From: Deltaproteobacteria bacterium
GTDB lineage: Bacteria; Myxococcota; Kuafuiibacteriia; Kuafuiibacteriales; Kuafuiibacteriaceae
NCBI GenBank assembly: GCA_016713425.1
Contig: JADJPE010000005.1
Span: 1,922,001-1,986,000 of the forward strand
Direction: 5' to 3'
Length of the DNA stretch: 64,000 nucleotides
Of the stretch, positions 1-9,625 are shown piece by piece (position 1 is the stretch's first letter; every line of letters begins with the position of its first letter). A model generated the notes under the pieces. That model was given only the letters and a program-made list of their open reading frames with translations, searched no databases and was not told where the DNA came from. Position numbers and translations under genes: made by a program.

Positions 1-2
1 CG

Positions 3-812
3 GAGGCGTTTCCGGCGTTCCTCGCCCAACTTCGTAGCCTTGGCGTCGATTTCCGGATCGCGGTCGCGAGCACCTATCCAAACGCGGCTCAGAATCCGGT
101 AGGTGGGTCGGTTACGATCACGCCGAGCACGCCGGACGCAGACGCTCACGCGCTCTTCAGAGAGTGGTTGGCGGTGGAGTCGTCGGATGCAAGTACTTTC
201 GGGACGTCAGGTTCGGGACTCAGGCGGGCGCTGGATACGGCCAGATCCGTCGGGCGTTCGGCCATTGTTCGACCCGACGCCCGTCTTGCGATCGTGTTCA
301 TGAGCGAAGGCGAGGGGGGAGGCGATACCTACGCTGATCCCAAGATCGACGAGCTTCGAAAGCTCAAGGATACCCGCGGACGAAACACGACCATCAGCGC
401 CATCGTCGCGACCGATGCCGCCACCGGCGAATGCGATGAATCGGAAGCATCGACGAATCGCACGCTCTACGGAAAGTACGCGCCGACGTTCATCCAGATG
501 GCGGAGAAGTCGGGCGGTGTCGCGATCTCCATCTGCGGCGAATCGAGCACGCAGTTTGGCTACGCGCCCAGCATGCCGCTCTTGGCGAAGTTCGCGGCTG
601 GCTTGACGCTGCGATTTCCGCTCCGGGGTCAGACGTCGGCAGGGGCTCGACCCACCGTGCGCGTAACCGAACCTTCGAATTCTACGTCCACCCCATCGTT
701 CACGCACGACGCGGCGGACGGGAGTATCTTGGTTTCGAAGAACACGTATCCATCGTTCGGAAGTCGGATCGATGTCGAGTACGAAGCGGCGTGTATCTCC
801 AACGCCCATTGA
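3..812 (+). CDS. C-terminal part of a vWA-type secreted protein (5' end outside window)
   Basis: The reading frame is open to the left edge, so only the last ~269 residues are seen. They resemble the C-terminal vWA half of the lipoprotein at 2712-5906: a core strand (FRIAVAST), a strand reading ARLAIVFMSEGEG where the paralogue has YLALIFVSDEEDQ, a region with paired cysteines, and a final beta-sandwich tail ending IDVEYEAACISNAH against IAIRYRAECR. The MIDAS start (DxSxS) would lie upstream of the window. It is probably an extracytoplasmic adhesion or binding protein; the ligand is unknown. The fragment cannot show a signal peptide. Paralogy with the next plus-strand gene suggests a local duplication. 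Confidence 0.7.
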   Translation, partial: EAFPAFLAQLRSLGVDFRIAVASTYPNAAQNPVGGSVTITPSTPDADAHALFREWLAVESSDASTFGTSGSGLRRALDTARSVGRSAIVRPDARLAIVFMSEGEGGGDTYADPKIDELRKLKDTRGRNTTISAIVATDAATGECDESEASTNRTLYGKYAPTFIQMAEKSGGVAISICGESSTQFGYAPSMPLLAKFAAGLTLRFPLRGQTSAGARPTVRVTEPSNSTSTPSFTHDAADGSILVSKNTYPSFGSRIDVEYEAACISNAH

Positions 813-862
813 GACAGCCGAGCCTCCGACGTCGCATGGACACGAGACGACCGACGCCTTCT

Positions 863-1693
863 CTACTCGACCGTGAACCGAATCAAGACCTCATCTTTCG
901 CCAAGGGGCGCTCGCTGTCTCTCGTGATCGCGTAGCGGCCGCGCCGGGCTAGGTTGTCGATCAATGACATCAGATGACTTCTCGGGATCCGGGCAATGAA
1001 CTCTCCGTTCGATGACGAAATCATCGAACCTTCGACGCGTTGCACGACGTCGATGATCTGCGATCTCGCCTTTGCGGCGCCGATCCCGAGCGCAGTCATC
1101 GTGAGATCCGTCGGTGAGTCGGCGGCCGGGGATCGCGGGAAGAAATCCGATGGGTCGTGGGGGCGGGTGCTTCCGGTCGCGTTCGCGCGCGTATCGGTGG
1201 TGCGCGGATTGGCGGTGCGATTCTCGGTCGCGCCCGCGCCTCCGATCTGAAGCGTTGCTCGATCGCCGCCTGAGCCCGAGCTACGCAGATCTCTCTGGAT
1301 CAGGATGCCGACAAAAAGAGCGACGAGCGCGGCCGTGGCGAAGCCGAGACCGAACGCGCCCGCGACGCGATGGCGCGATCTGGCGTGGCCGAGAAGACGA
1401 TCGAGCTTGAATCCTAGACCGGTGGGCGCGCGCTGCCGATCCTGCGCGGTGCTGAGGACACGTTCGACGAAGCCAGCGGGCGCCTCTTCGGTTGACCATG
1501 CCTCGATGTGCGCGTCGACGGCCTTCAGCGCACGTCCCTGGGCTCGACACGGCGCGCACATCTCGAGGTGAGACTCGAGCCATGCCGCTTCCCACATCGA
1601 GAGTCCATATCGGGCATCGATCTGCTCGTTCATCAGGCGTTCTGCGACGCGATGAGGCCACACGGTCGCTTCGATGCGTAAGAAAATGTTCAT
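863..1693 (-). CDS. Anti-sigma factor with zinc-finger-like N-terminus and one membrane helix
   Basis: 276 residues. Near residue 40 is a compact zf-HC2-like motif, HLEMCAPC (H-x3-C-x2-C), typical of zinc-binding anti-sigma domains. A single membrane helix (about residues 112-133, GLGFATAALVALFVGILI) separates the cytoplasmic part from a periplasmic domain of ~140 residues that ends in a compact fold (IARIPRSHLMSLIDNLARRG), resembling the DUF4349 type. Its ATG overlaps the TGA of the upstream sigma-factor gene (ATGA), so the two are translationally coupled. Known biology of such pairs: the membrane protein sequesters the ECF sigma factor until an envelope signal releases it. The signal here is unknown. 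Confidence 0.8.
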   Translation of the reverse strand: MNIFLRIEATVWPHRVAERLMNEQIDARYGLSMWEAAWLESHLEMCAPCRAQGRALKAVDAHIEAWSTEEAPAGFVERVLSTAQDRQRAPTGLGFKLDRLLGHARSRHRVAGAFGLGFATAALVALFVGILIQRDLRSSGSGGDRATLQIGGAGATENRTANPRTTDTRANATGSTRPHDPSDFFPRSPAADSPTDLTMTALGIGAAKARSQIIDVVQRVEGSMISSSNGEFIARIPRSHLMSLIDNLARRGRYAITRDSERPLAKDEVLIRFTVE

Positions 1694-2493
1694 TTGAGTA
1701 ACTCCGAGAGTTCTTGAGCCAGCGCTGAACGACCGCGGTGAATGCGGCTCTTGACGGTACCAATGGCTAAGCCGGTGACCTCCGAGATCTCCTCGTAAGA
1801 CAGGTCATCGACGTGGCGCAGGAGGAGTACGACCCGTTGCTCGGTGCCAAGCTTTTCGATGGCGGCCCGGATCGCGCGCATCCGTTCGTCGACTTCGATC
1901 GCACGATCCGGCATCACGGCGTCGCTTCCGTCGTCGGGTCTGAGAAGCGGCTCGGGCGTTTGTTCGAAGCTCTGCGCACGTCGCCTTCCACGTCGATCGA
2001 GGTATTTGATGCGATTCAGTGTGTGGTTCTTCGCGATCCGCATCAGCCAAGTCGTGAATCTCGACTCACCGCGAAAGCTGTCGGCGTGATCGTGGAGTGC
2101 CATGAAGACTTCCTGCGCGACGTCCTCGGCCTCGCTGCGGTCCTGAAGGAGACGAAAGCAGAAGCTGTACACACGGTGTTGGTGTTGCTCGACCAATGTT
2201 CGAAAGGCGGCTCGATCACCGCGCGCGACTCTTCGACACAGGGAGATGTCGACGTCGTCGCGGTCACCATCGCGGTCACGGTCACGAGCGCGATCAGGGT
2301 CAGGTACAGCGCCGGCATTCGTGTCGAGCGCGCGCTTCCGCTCGCGGGCTCGAACACGAGCGTCTTCGTGTTCTGCGCGTTCTGCGTGTTCTTCGGCCTC
2401 GCGCTTGTTTTCGCGCGGCGCAGTCTGGGCGGACGGTGCATCTCCGACGGTGCTCACCGCCGAGGCCAGGTTGGGGGGGCCGCGATTGGGCAT
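1690..2493 (-). CDS. ECF-type RNA polymerase sigma factor
   Basis: Region 2 is clear (AFRTLVEQHQHRVYSFCFRL, then EAEDVAQEVFMALH and FRGESRFTTWLMRIAKN), followed by region 4 with a helix-turn-helix (LSYEEISEVTGLAIGTVKSRIHRGR). The open frame extends upstream to 2727, but that would overlap the divergent gene and give an odd, weakly coding-like leader. Met codons at 2493, 2526 and 2610 are candidates. I chose 2493 because third-position GC becomes coding-like there and an AAGGTGG stands ~14 bases upstream. Even then ~78 Arg/Asp/Glu-rich residues precede region 2, which is unusual for an ECF factor. It is co-transcribed and overlaps by 4 bases with the anti-sigma gene. Start uncertain; product confident. 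Confidence 0.85.
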   Translation of the reverse strand: MPNRGPPNLASAVSTVGDAPSAQTAPRENKREAEEHAERAEHEDARVRARERKRALDTNAGAVPDPDRARDRDRDGDRDDVDISLCRRVARGDRAAFRTLVEQHQHRVYSFCFRLLQDRSEAEDVAQEVFMALHDHADSFRGESRFTTWLMRIAKNHTLNRIKYLDRRGRRRAQSFEQTPEPLLRPDDGSDAVMPDRAIEVDERMRAIRAAIEKLGTEQRVVLLLRHVDDLSYEEISEVTGLAIGTVKSRIHRGRSALAQELSELLK

Positions 2494-2711
2494 ACGTACG
2501 GTGAGCACCACCTTAGCAGACAACATCTCTTTGGTGGGAGTTCCTCGCCTGATTTCCTCTGTGAGATACAGTAGTTGCGCTCGGCGACCGCCGCCGCCGA
2601 GGTCGTCCATGTACGCCTGTGTCTGAGCCTCGACCGCCCAAACGCGTGAGAAATTCAGTGGACTTTGCGTGCGATTGACCGAGCTCCGGGTCGGACGACA
2701 TCGTCGGGCGC

Positions 2712-5700
2712 ATGGATGCTCGACCACCGGTGCATGTCGCCAAGGTGAAGGGCGTCGTGCGCGAACGTCTTCTTCCCATGGCCGCGGTTGTCGTTGTTTT
2801 TCTTGTTCTGACTTTGGTTCTTGCTGCCGGTTGTGGTCGGCAGGTCGATACGCTCGGAAGGGTCGAGGGCGAGCTGTTCGCGGCCGACGTTCTCGATTTC
2901 GGTGAAGTGCAGATTGGGCTCGCGAGCGTTCGTGAGCTTGAGCTCGAGAATCGAGGCAACGGCGTCGTGGCGATTCAGGCCTTCGAGCGAGGGGCCTTCT
3001 TCCAGGGCGACGACTACAGCTTCGAGATCGACGAGACTTCGGTGGCGATCGCGCCTGGAAAGAAGCGACCGATCGCGGTTCAGTTCTTTGCCTCGCGCGC
3101 GCATGAGGAGCGGATCGAGACCACGCTTCGAATGGTTATCGAGGATCCGACTTCGGGTTCGTCGGAGGGGAAGACGTTCACCGTGACATTGAGAGCTCAA
3201 CCGGTATCGAGTGGGCTTCGCGTCGAACCAGAGGTGGTCGACTTTGGCGCGGTGCTCGAAGGTGCCTCCAAGTGGGTCGACGTTCGCGTAACGAACGAAC
3301 TCTCGGTACCGACGGGTGTCTTCACGCGCCTCGACAGCCGAGGTGGCGCCGACTTGCGTTCCATCAGCGGTGCGGGTCGGTTCGAGCTCACGACGCCCTT
3401 CGACCGCGACACTGGGAGTCTCTTGCCGGAAGGAGAGCTCTTGGCGCCCAACGCGTCGCTGACGGTTCGACTTGGGTTCTTGGCCGAGGTCGGACCGAGC
3501 GAGGGGGTGGTCGACCAGGGAGAGTGGACGATCGCCAACTGCGCCTATGGACCTTGCGAGCGGCGCGTGGATCTCGAGGCGACGAGTGTTCGTCTTGCGC
3601 TCGTGTGCACGCCGGATCGGATCGATTTTGGAGCTGTGAGTCCGGGCATTCGGGCTTCGCGAACGGTCGAATGCAAGAACATCTCGAACCATGCGATCAC
3701 GATTCTTCGTTCCGCGTTGTCGGTCGACGGAGACGCTGAATTCGAGCTCGAGGTCGGTGACCCCGACCGAACGTCGCTCGATGCGGGCGAGAGCATTGCG
3801 ATGCGCGTCTGGTTCGTGCCGTCGGAGGCGACGATCGGGCAACATCCCGAGAGCAAGCTCGAAGTGCTCGCTCGAAACCACCTCATTGGCCGGGACATCG
3901 GCCCGGTTCTGATTCCATTGGCTGGGCGTGTGGGCGGACCTGAGATCGCGGTGGCCCCGCGTGCACTCTCTTTTGGGCGGGTGGCCATCGGCACGCGCGC
4001 CAGGCGTCGTCTTCTCATTCAAAACACGGGATTCGACGAACTGGTCGTGACGGACATCCAGGTCGACACGGCCACGACCGGCGTCTTCAGCGGTCGAGGG
4101 ACAGCGCTTGCGCTCGTGCCGGGTCAGAGCGAGATCGTCGAGGTGACCTTCGAGCCCAACGAGACGGGGCGCGTGGTGTCGGCGGTCGTCATCACGAGCA
4201 ATGACCAGGATGAGCCGAAGATCGTGGTCCCGGTAACGGGTGAGGGCATTTCGCTTCCGCCGTGTGCATACCGCATTGCGCCGTCGGAGTTGAATTTCGG
4301 GATCGTACAGGTCCTGCGCGCGACGACCCAGGCGTTTCGGGTGGAGAACATCGGACACGACGACTGCCTTCTCAACAACCTCGAGATCGTCCCCGGGTCT
4401 TCGAGTGCATTTTCTTTGTTTGATGGCGAGGTGCAGTCGACGATCATTGCGCCCCAGGAGGCGATCACCGTGTTGGTCGAGTACCGGCCGTACAAGGCGG
4501 ACGCCGACGACGGTGGCGTGAGCTTCTACATCTCCGATCCTGAGAACTCCGCGCCGACGGTGCCGCTGGTGGGCGCAGGCTCGGACTCTGCGCTCTTGAT
4601 TACGCCCAACGAGGTCGACTTCGGTAAGGTCGGTGTCGCCTGTGCTCCGCACGAACGATCGATCACGATCTACAATACGGGCGCGGGGTCGACGACGATC
4701 GATCGGATCGTCGTCGCGCCGTCGGTGACGCCTGAGTTTCGGCTCCACGATCTTCCGCCTGGTCTTCCCGCGCCGCCGGGTGTCGGCGCGGCCGTCGTAC
4801 CTGGGCAGTCCTTGACGTTCTCCGTGAGCTACGAGGCCGCGCAAGCGGGTGTCGATGCCGGCACGTTTCAGGTTTGGGAGCGCGGCCAGACTCAGCCTTA
4901 CGTCATTCCACTCCTCGGTGAAGGGGCGCCGGATCCGGTCAACGAAGACGTCTTCACGCAGCTCGAGTCGCCCCTCGTCGACATCCTCTTCGTGATCGAC
5001 AATTCCTGCTCGATGCAGGAAGAGCAGGTGAGCCTCACCGAGAATTTCTCGAGCTTCATGCGATTCGCGGAGGCGCATCGGCTCGATTACCAGATCGCCG
5101 TCGTGTCCACCGATGTTGACGGAAGCTTCTCGGCCGCATGTCCGCAGCCGCTGGTCGCCGAGCGGCCGGGGCGACAGGCGATGGGGGCGTGCGGCTATTT
5201 CGCGGATGGAACGGGCGCCGGCGTGGCCTCTCCTTCGAGCGACCCGAACTGGCGCATCATCGCACCCGACGAATATCCGTCTCCTGATGTGGCGTTCAAT
5301 GCCGTCGCGACCCAAGGGATCGCGGGTTCGGGCAGCGAGAAGGGGCTCCAGGCGGCGTATCAGGCGCTTTCGAGCCCGTTGATCACCGGTTGGAACGGCG
5401 GATTCCTGCGCCCCGAGGCGTATTTGGCGCTGATCTTCGTGTCGGACGAAGAGGATCAGTCGACCAATCCGGTGGATTTCTACGTGAACTACTTTCGAGC
5501 CATCAAGGGTGTTCGCAACGCCAATCGATTCAGTGCATCCGCCATCGTAGGACCGGTCGACGATCCGTTCTGCGCTTCCACCGCCGATCCAGGCCGTCGA
5601 TACGTCGAGCTGGCGCGTGAAACGGGCGGGGTCCATGATTCCATCTGCACGAAGAATTGGGCGGCCTCGCTTGAGAACCTTGGACAGTCGGCGTTTGGGT

Positions 5701-5906
5701 ACAAGACGAGCTTCTTCTTGAGCAACGAGCCACTCGTCGCCAGCATCGAGGTGTCGCTCGATGGTCGAGTGATCGATGAGACCGCGCAATCAGGCCAGAA
5801 GCGGTGGTCGTATGAGCCCGACCTCAACGCGATCCGCTTCGAGCCCCTCGCGATTCCTGAGCCTGGATCGCGGATCGCAATCCGATATCGAGCCGAGTGC
5901 CGCTAG
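2712..5906 (+). CDS. Lipoprotein with six ASH (SPD-2/Hydin-like) repeats and a C-terminal vWA domain
   Basis: 1064 residues. The N-terminus has a hydrophobic stretch ending in the lipobox LAAGC (Cys41), so it is likely a lipoprotein. A later Met (2778) is an alternative start. Six immunoglobulin-like ASH repeats begin near residues 60, 175, 303, 418, 525 and 634, each opening with a V/L-x-FG-x-V core (VDFGAV, IDFGAV, LSFGRV, LNFGIV, VDFGKV). From ~756 a vWA domain follows with the MIDAS sequence VIDNSCSMQEEQ (DxSxS) and a disulfide-rich insert. Family knowledge: such proteins are common surface proteins in Myxococcota, and the vWA metal site mediates protein binding. It is divergent from the sigma/anti-sigma pair, which may control it. 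Ligand unknown. Confidence 0.8.
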   Translation: MDARPPVHVAKVKGVVRERLLPMAAVVVVFLVLTLVLAAGCGRQVDTLGRVEGELFAADVLDFGEVQIGLASVRELELENRGNGVVAIQAFERGAFFQGDDYSFEIDETSVAIAPGKKRPIAVQFFASRAHEERIETTLRMVIEDPTSGSSEGKTFTVTLRAQPVSSGLRVEPEVVDFGAVLEGASKWVDVRVTNELSVPTGVFTRLDSRGGADLRSISGAGRFELTTPFDRDTGSLLPEGELLAPNASLTVRLGFLAEVGPSEGVVDQGEWTIANCAYGPCERRVDLEATSVRLALVCTPDRIDFGAVSPGIRASRTVECKNISNHAITILRSALSVDGDAEFELEVGDPDRTSLDAGESIAMRVWFVPSEATIGQHPESKLEVLARNHLIGRDIGPVLIPLAGRVGGPEIAVAPRALSFGRVAIGTRARRRLLIQNTGFDELVVTDIQVDTATTGVFSGRGTALALVPGQSEIVEVTFEPNETGRVVSAVVITSNDQDEPKIVVPVTGEGISLPPCAYRIAPSELNFGIVQVLRATTQAFRVENIGHDDCLLNNLEIVPGSSSAFSLFDGEVQSTIIAPQEAITVLVEYRPYKADADDGGVSFYISDPENSAPTVPLVGAGSDSALLITPNEVDFGKVGVACAPHERSITIYNTGAGSTTIDRIVVAPSVTPEFRLHDLPPGLPAPPGVGAAVVPGQSLTFSVSYEAAQAGVDAGTFQVWERGQTQPYVIPLLGEGAPDPVNEDVFTQLESPLVDILFVIDNSCSMQEEQVSLTENFSSFMRFAEAHRLDYQIAVVSTDVDGSFSAACPQPLVAERPGRQAMGACGYFADGTGAGVASPSSDPNWRIIAPDEYPSPDVAFNAVATQGIAGSGSEKGLQAAYQALSSPLITGWNGGFLRPEAYLALIFVSDEEDQSTNPVDFYVNYFRAIKGVRNANRFSASAIVGPVDDPFCASTADPGRRYVELARETGGVHDSICTKNWAASLENLGQSAFGYKTSFFLSNEPLVASIEVSLDGRVIDETAQSGQKRWSYEPDLNAIRFEPLAIPEPGSRIAIRYRAECR

Positions 5907-6001
5907 AGCGCCGAGTACCGCCAGCGCCGACGGCCTGTCGTCGACCGCGGTGGCCGATTCTTCGATAGCCTGGTCGGTGACGGGCCAGGTATGGAGACGG
6001 G

Positions 6002-9000
6002 ATGAAGATGCGCCCCCTGTTGGGCGGGGTCGCGCTGGCGACCCTCGTCGGCGTGGCCTTTGGATCGCCCGTGAACGCCCAGGTGCCTTACCTGGTGACC
6101 CACTCGTTGGGGTCGTGGACGCCGCTGTCCGGTGGGTCTCTCAACGTTCCGGTCGCTTATTCGTCGTTCCCGGCTTGGGATGAAGGCGCCGTCGGGATCC
6201 AAATTCCTTTCGAATTTCAGTATTTTGGCGATCGCGTCACCACGATCTACGCCTTCACCAACGGTTTTGCGAGCTTCGATCCGCCGCCGAGCGGCGGCAG
6301 CGTGCTGCGGCCGCCGAGCGTGGTCCCGAGCCGGTCGAACCTCGTGCACAACTTCATCGGGATCATGTGGCAAGACCTCGACGGGGGCCCCGATGATGCG
6401 CCGGTCGGGCAGATTCGCTCTGTTGTCTCCGGTTCGCCGGGGTCGCGGGTGATGACGGTCCAGTGGTCGGGCTTCCTCCGGTTTGGGGTCGTCGGGTCGG
6501 CGGCGAGTTTTCAGGTGCGGCTGTTTGAGACCTCGAACCGTATCGATGTCGTGATGGGGCCCAACGCGCTCGTCGCCAACGCCGTAAGCGCGGTCGAGAA
6601 CGGCGATGGCACCGAGGGCTTCGATCTCTTCTCGCGTTCGGACACTTGCGATGCGACGTGTGCTTGTGCCCCCGGGGCTTGCGATTCCGCGCATTGGCAG
6701 CCGCCGGGTCGCACGGTGACGTTGACACTTCCCGAAGGCGCGGAACTGCTTGGGCAAGTCGAAGGCCCCTCTGGCGTCTTCCCTGGGACATCGTTCGATG
6801 TGCGTCTGACGGTGAAGAACGTCGGGCAGAAGAGTGCGCCTTCTTTCGTCTCTCGCCTTTACCTGACCGATGCCCCGGGGCCTGCGCTCGGAACTCCAGT
6901 TCATGATTTCGGGGTCGTCGAGACGCTGGGGCTCGACGCCTCGTCGTCGACGAGCGTCACGCGTCGCTTCACGATGCCGGCCAGCGTGGGCACGGGCGTG
7001 TTCTATCTCGCGTACGTCGTCGACGACGACGACGATGTAGCGGAAGCGACAGACGCGAACAACGTTGCTTTTGGCGGTCCGCTTCTGACGGCGCCTGACC
7101 TGGTCGGATCGCTGGTCGTGCCCGCGACGTCGGGTCCCGGGGAGACGTTGGATGTCGTGCTCGATCTGCGTTCGACGGGGGCTCCGGTTTCGACGCCGGT
7201 TGCTCTGGTCGCTTACTTCTCGGAGGACCGAGCGCTCGACACCCAAGACCTCCCGGCCGGGCCAATCGATCCCGTTGTTCTGGCCGATGGGTTTTCGACG
7301 GCGGCGCACCTTCCGATCGTGGTTCCGGCGTCTTTGGCCTCGAGCGCCGGGCCCATCTATCTGATCGTCGAGATCGATCCCGACGATCGCGTCGACGAGG
7401 TCGACGACACGAACAACCTGGCCGTCTCGGAGAGCGGCATCACGATCACGCGTGCAGACTTAACCGTGGATGCGTTCGACGCGGGTCCGCTTGCCTTCGC
7501 AGGCCATCCCTATCCGGTGTCTATGACGATCTCGAACACCGGGGGCGCCAGCGCGAGCGACGTGTACGTGTGCTTGATGGCCTCGGAATCAATCCTCATC
7601 AACACGTTCTCCGATGCGTGCATGGCCAAGGTCGGCCCGATTCGACTTGCACCGGCGTCCACTGCGCGTCTCGTTGTCCAACCGACGGTGACTTTGGCGG
7701 CGACGTGCAATGCCGTCGCGCCGGAGCTTGGCGATTTCTTCGTGGCGGCGGTGGTTGATTGCGATGATCGCGTCGAGGAGGCGGTCGAGACCAACAACGT
7801 GCTTCGTCGCGCGGATGCCATCACGATCCGTCAGCCGGCGCCTGATTTCGTACCGGTCGACATCGAGACCTCTTCGGTGACGGCGACCGGGGAGACGTTG
7901 CCGGTGCAGGTGCGGATCGCGAATTTGGGCAATGTCGCCGGGGCGACGAAGATTCGGCTCGTGTTGTCCGACAATCCTGGCGTTTCGAAGAGCGACGTGT
8001 TGCTCGACGCGCCGAGCGAGGTCTTCTCTCTGTCCCCACCTGAGGAGGGATCCTATCGAGCTTGGGCAGAGGTCCCGGCTTCGTTGCCGTCCGGCGTCTA
8101 CTATGCGGGTGTTTTGGTGGATCCGGAGGACGAAGTCGCGGAGATCTACGAAGACAACAACAGCCTTGCGGTGGGCCCGATCATCGTGGAAGGCAACGGG
8201 CTCGCGATCGTATCGCCGCCGCCACCGCCGGCTCTGATCGATGTCCCATATACACGCGGCTTCGCGGCGGTCGGTGGGCTAGCGGCCTATGCATGGTCGG
8301 TCGAATGGCTCGACGGTGCGGCGCCCGCCGGCATCACGTTCGACGCCGTACGCGCTGAGCTTCGCGGCACGGCCGAGGCGACCGCGGTGGGACGCCATCG
8401 TCTGCGCGTGCGGGTTGCGTCGGGTCCGCTGGTCACGGAAGTCGACTATGCGTTCGTGGTTATGGCACCGACGGTCGATCTCTCGGTTGTGTCCTCGATG
8501 CTGCCTCCGGCGCTCGCTGGCGAGACCTATCGCGTCGAATTGGTCGCCGTCGGCGGAGTGCCCCCATACACGTGGCGGCTCACGAACGATGCGAGCTCAG
8601 GTTCAGGTTCTAGCTCGGGTTCGGGTTCGGGTTCGGGTTCGGGTTCGGGTTCGGGTTCGGGTTCGAGCGGCGGTGTGAGCACGACGCTTCCGGTTGGGCT
8701 TGGTCTTTCCGTCGAAGGTTTGCTGGCGGGCGAGCCTCAGCTCGCGAATGCCTATCTCTTCTCGGTGACCGTCGAAGATCAGCTTGGTCTCACGGCGACG
8801 GGCGTATTGTCGCTCGACGTGGTCGAAGCCTCGGCGTCGATGACCATCGAGACCGCAGACGTGGCCGACGCGATGGTTGGGCAGCCTTATACGATAGTCT
8901 TTCGTGTCTCGGCGGGAACGCCGCCATATCGATGGAGCCTCGAAGGCGGACCGATTCCGGGTCTCGTCTTTGGTGAGGAGAACGGACAGCTCACGGGAAC

Positions 9001-9625
9001 GCCGACCGTTGCCGGAACCTATCCGATCATTGTGCAAGCGACCGATAGCCGCGGCCTATTCGACCGCAACGCTTACGTTCTCGACATCATCGAAGAAGGT
9101 GCGCTCCGGATTGTGCTTCCCGACAATGGTCGGGGCGCTCTTCCGTCGGGCCGCGTCGGCATGCCCTACGTTGCTGGGGACGGCCAACCCGTCCGCCTGA
9201 CCGCGACGTCGAACGGCTCAGCAGCGGACCGGACGTGGTCTCTCGTCGGCGGTCTTCTTCCGAAGGGCCTCGAGCTCGAGCGTTCGACGGGTTTGCTTCA
9301 GGGAACGCCGACCGAAGCGGGTGCGACGGCCTTCATCGTGGAGGTGAGAGATGCGCGAAACGACGTCGCACGCGCGACGCTGGTCATCCAGATCGAAGAT
9401 GGGACATCCGCCTCCGGATCGGAACCGCCCTCCTCCGGGTGCAGTTGTCGAGCGGTGAGCTCACCCCGGCCACTCGAAAGGGATGCGCGTTCCGCTTCCG
9501 GCCCCTCCGACCTCCTGTGGGTTGGTTTGCTCTACGCATCCGTCGTGCTGTTCAGAAGCATCCGTGGCGAACGAGATACCAGAGTCGCCCGATCCATTCG
9601 TAAAACGCGTAATGAGTCTCGCTGA
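6002..9625 (+). CDS. Secreted nidogen-like / CARDB / Ig-like repeat protein with MYXO-CTERM-like tail
   Basis: 1207 residues. A Sec signal peptide (cleavage after VNA, about residue 27) follows an ATG preceded by GGAG at a good distance. Domains in order: a nidogen-like beta-sandwich (about 30-240, FEFQYFGDRVTTIYAFTNGF), four CARDB-type domains (about 245-735, each with a D-E-V-x-E-x-x-x-x-N-N core), then four cadherin/putative-Ig modules (about 745-1135, pattern LPPALAGETY, LTGTPTVAGTY). A Ser-Gly hexanucleotide-coded linker lies at 8598-8675. The C-terminus has a Cys motif (SGCSC), a short membrane helix (LLWVGLLYASVVLF) and Arg residues, as in MYXO-CTERM sorting signals. Probably a cell-surface or outer-membrane-anchored adhesin. 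Its last 74 bases overlap the convergent gene at 9552. Confidence 0.75.
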   Translation: MKMRPLLGGVALATLVGVAFGSPVNAQVPYLVTHSLGSWTPLSGGSLNVPVAYSSFPAWDEGAVGIQIPFEFQYFGDRVTTIYAFTNGFASFDPPPSGGSVLRPPSVVPSRSNLVHNFIGIMWQDLDGGPDDAPVGQIRSVVSGSPGSRVMTVQWSGFLRFGVVGSAASFQVRLFETSNRIDVVMGPNALVANAVSAVENGDGTEGFDLFSRSDTCDATCACAPGACDSAHWQPPGRTVTLTLPEGAELLGQVEGPSGVFPGTSFDVRLTVKNVGQKSAPSFVSRLYLTDAPGPALGTPVHDFGVVETLGLDASSSTSVTRRFTMPASVGTGVFYLAYVVDDDDDVAEATDANNVAFGGPLLTAPDLVGSLVVPATSGPGETLDVVLDLRSTGAPVSTPVALVAYFSEDRALDTQDLPAGPIDPVVLADGFSTAAHLPIVVPASLASSAGPIYLIVEIDPDDRVDEVDDTNNLAVSESGITITRADLTVDAFDAGPLAFAGHPYPVSMTISNTGGASASDVYVCLMASESILINTFSDACMAKVGPIRLAPASTARLVVQPTVTLAATCNAVAPELGDFFVAAVVDCDDRVEEAVETNNVLRRADAITIRQPAPDFVPVDIETSSVTATGETLPVQVRIANLGNVAGATKIRLVLSDNPGVSKSDVLLDAPSEVFSLSPPEEGSYRAWAEVPASLPSGVYYAGVLVDPEDEVAEIYEDNNSLAVGPIIVEGNGLAIVSPPPPPALIDVPYTRGFAAVGGLAAYAWSVEWLDGAAPAGITFDAVRAELRGTAEATAVGRHRLRVRVASGPLVTEVDYAFVVMAPTVDLSVVSSMLPPALAGETYRVELVAVGGVPPYTWRLTNDASSGSGSSSGSGSGSGSGSGSGSGSSGGVSTTLPVGLGLSVEGLLAGEPQLANAYLFSVTVEDQLGLTATGVLSLDVVEASASMTIETADVADAMVGQPYTIVFRVSAGTPPYRWSLEGGPIPGLVFGEENGQLTGTPTVAGTYPIIVQATDSRGLFDRNAYVLDIIEEGALRIVLPDNGRGALPSGRVGMPYVAGDGQPVRLTATSNGSAADRTWSLVGGLLPKGLELERSTGLLQGTPTEAGATAFIVEVRDARNDVARATLVIQIEDGTSASGSEPPSSGCSCRAVSSPRPLERDARSASGPSDLLWVGLLYASVVLFRSIRGERDTRVARSIRKTRNESR
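8598..8675 (+). repeat. GGTTCG-type hexanucleotide tandem repeat coding for Ser-Gly
   Basis: Runs of ggttcg/ggttca units code for an alternating Ser-Gly linker inside one of the Ig-like modules of the surrounding secreted protein. The unit is a multiple of three, so copy-number change would alter linker length without breaking the frame. Confidence 0.9.

Noticed and set aside
2655..5789. A 1044-residue minus-strand open frame opposite the ASH/vWA lipoprotein
   Set aside because: Very rich in Arg and His with no domain pattern, and it lies exactly opposite a gene with a clear signal peptide and repeats. It is a high-GC shadow.
5903..7309. A 468-residue minus-strand frame opposite the first CARDB protein
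   Set aside because: No motif and shadow-like Arg-rich composition opposite a gene with a signal peptide and CARDB cores.
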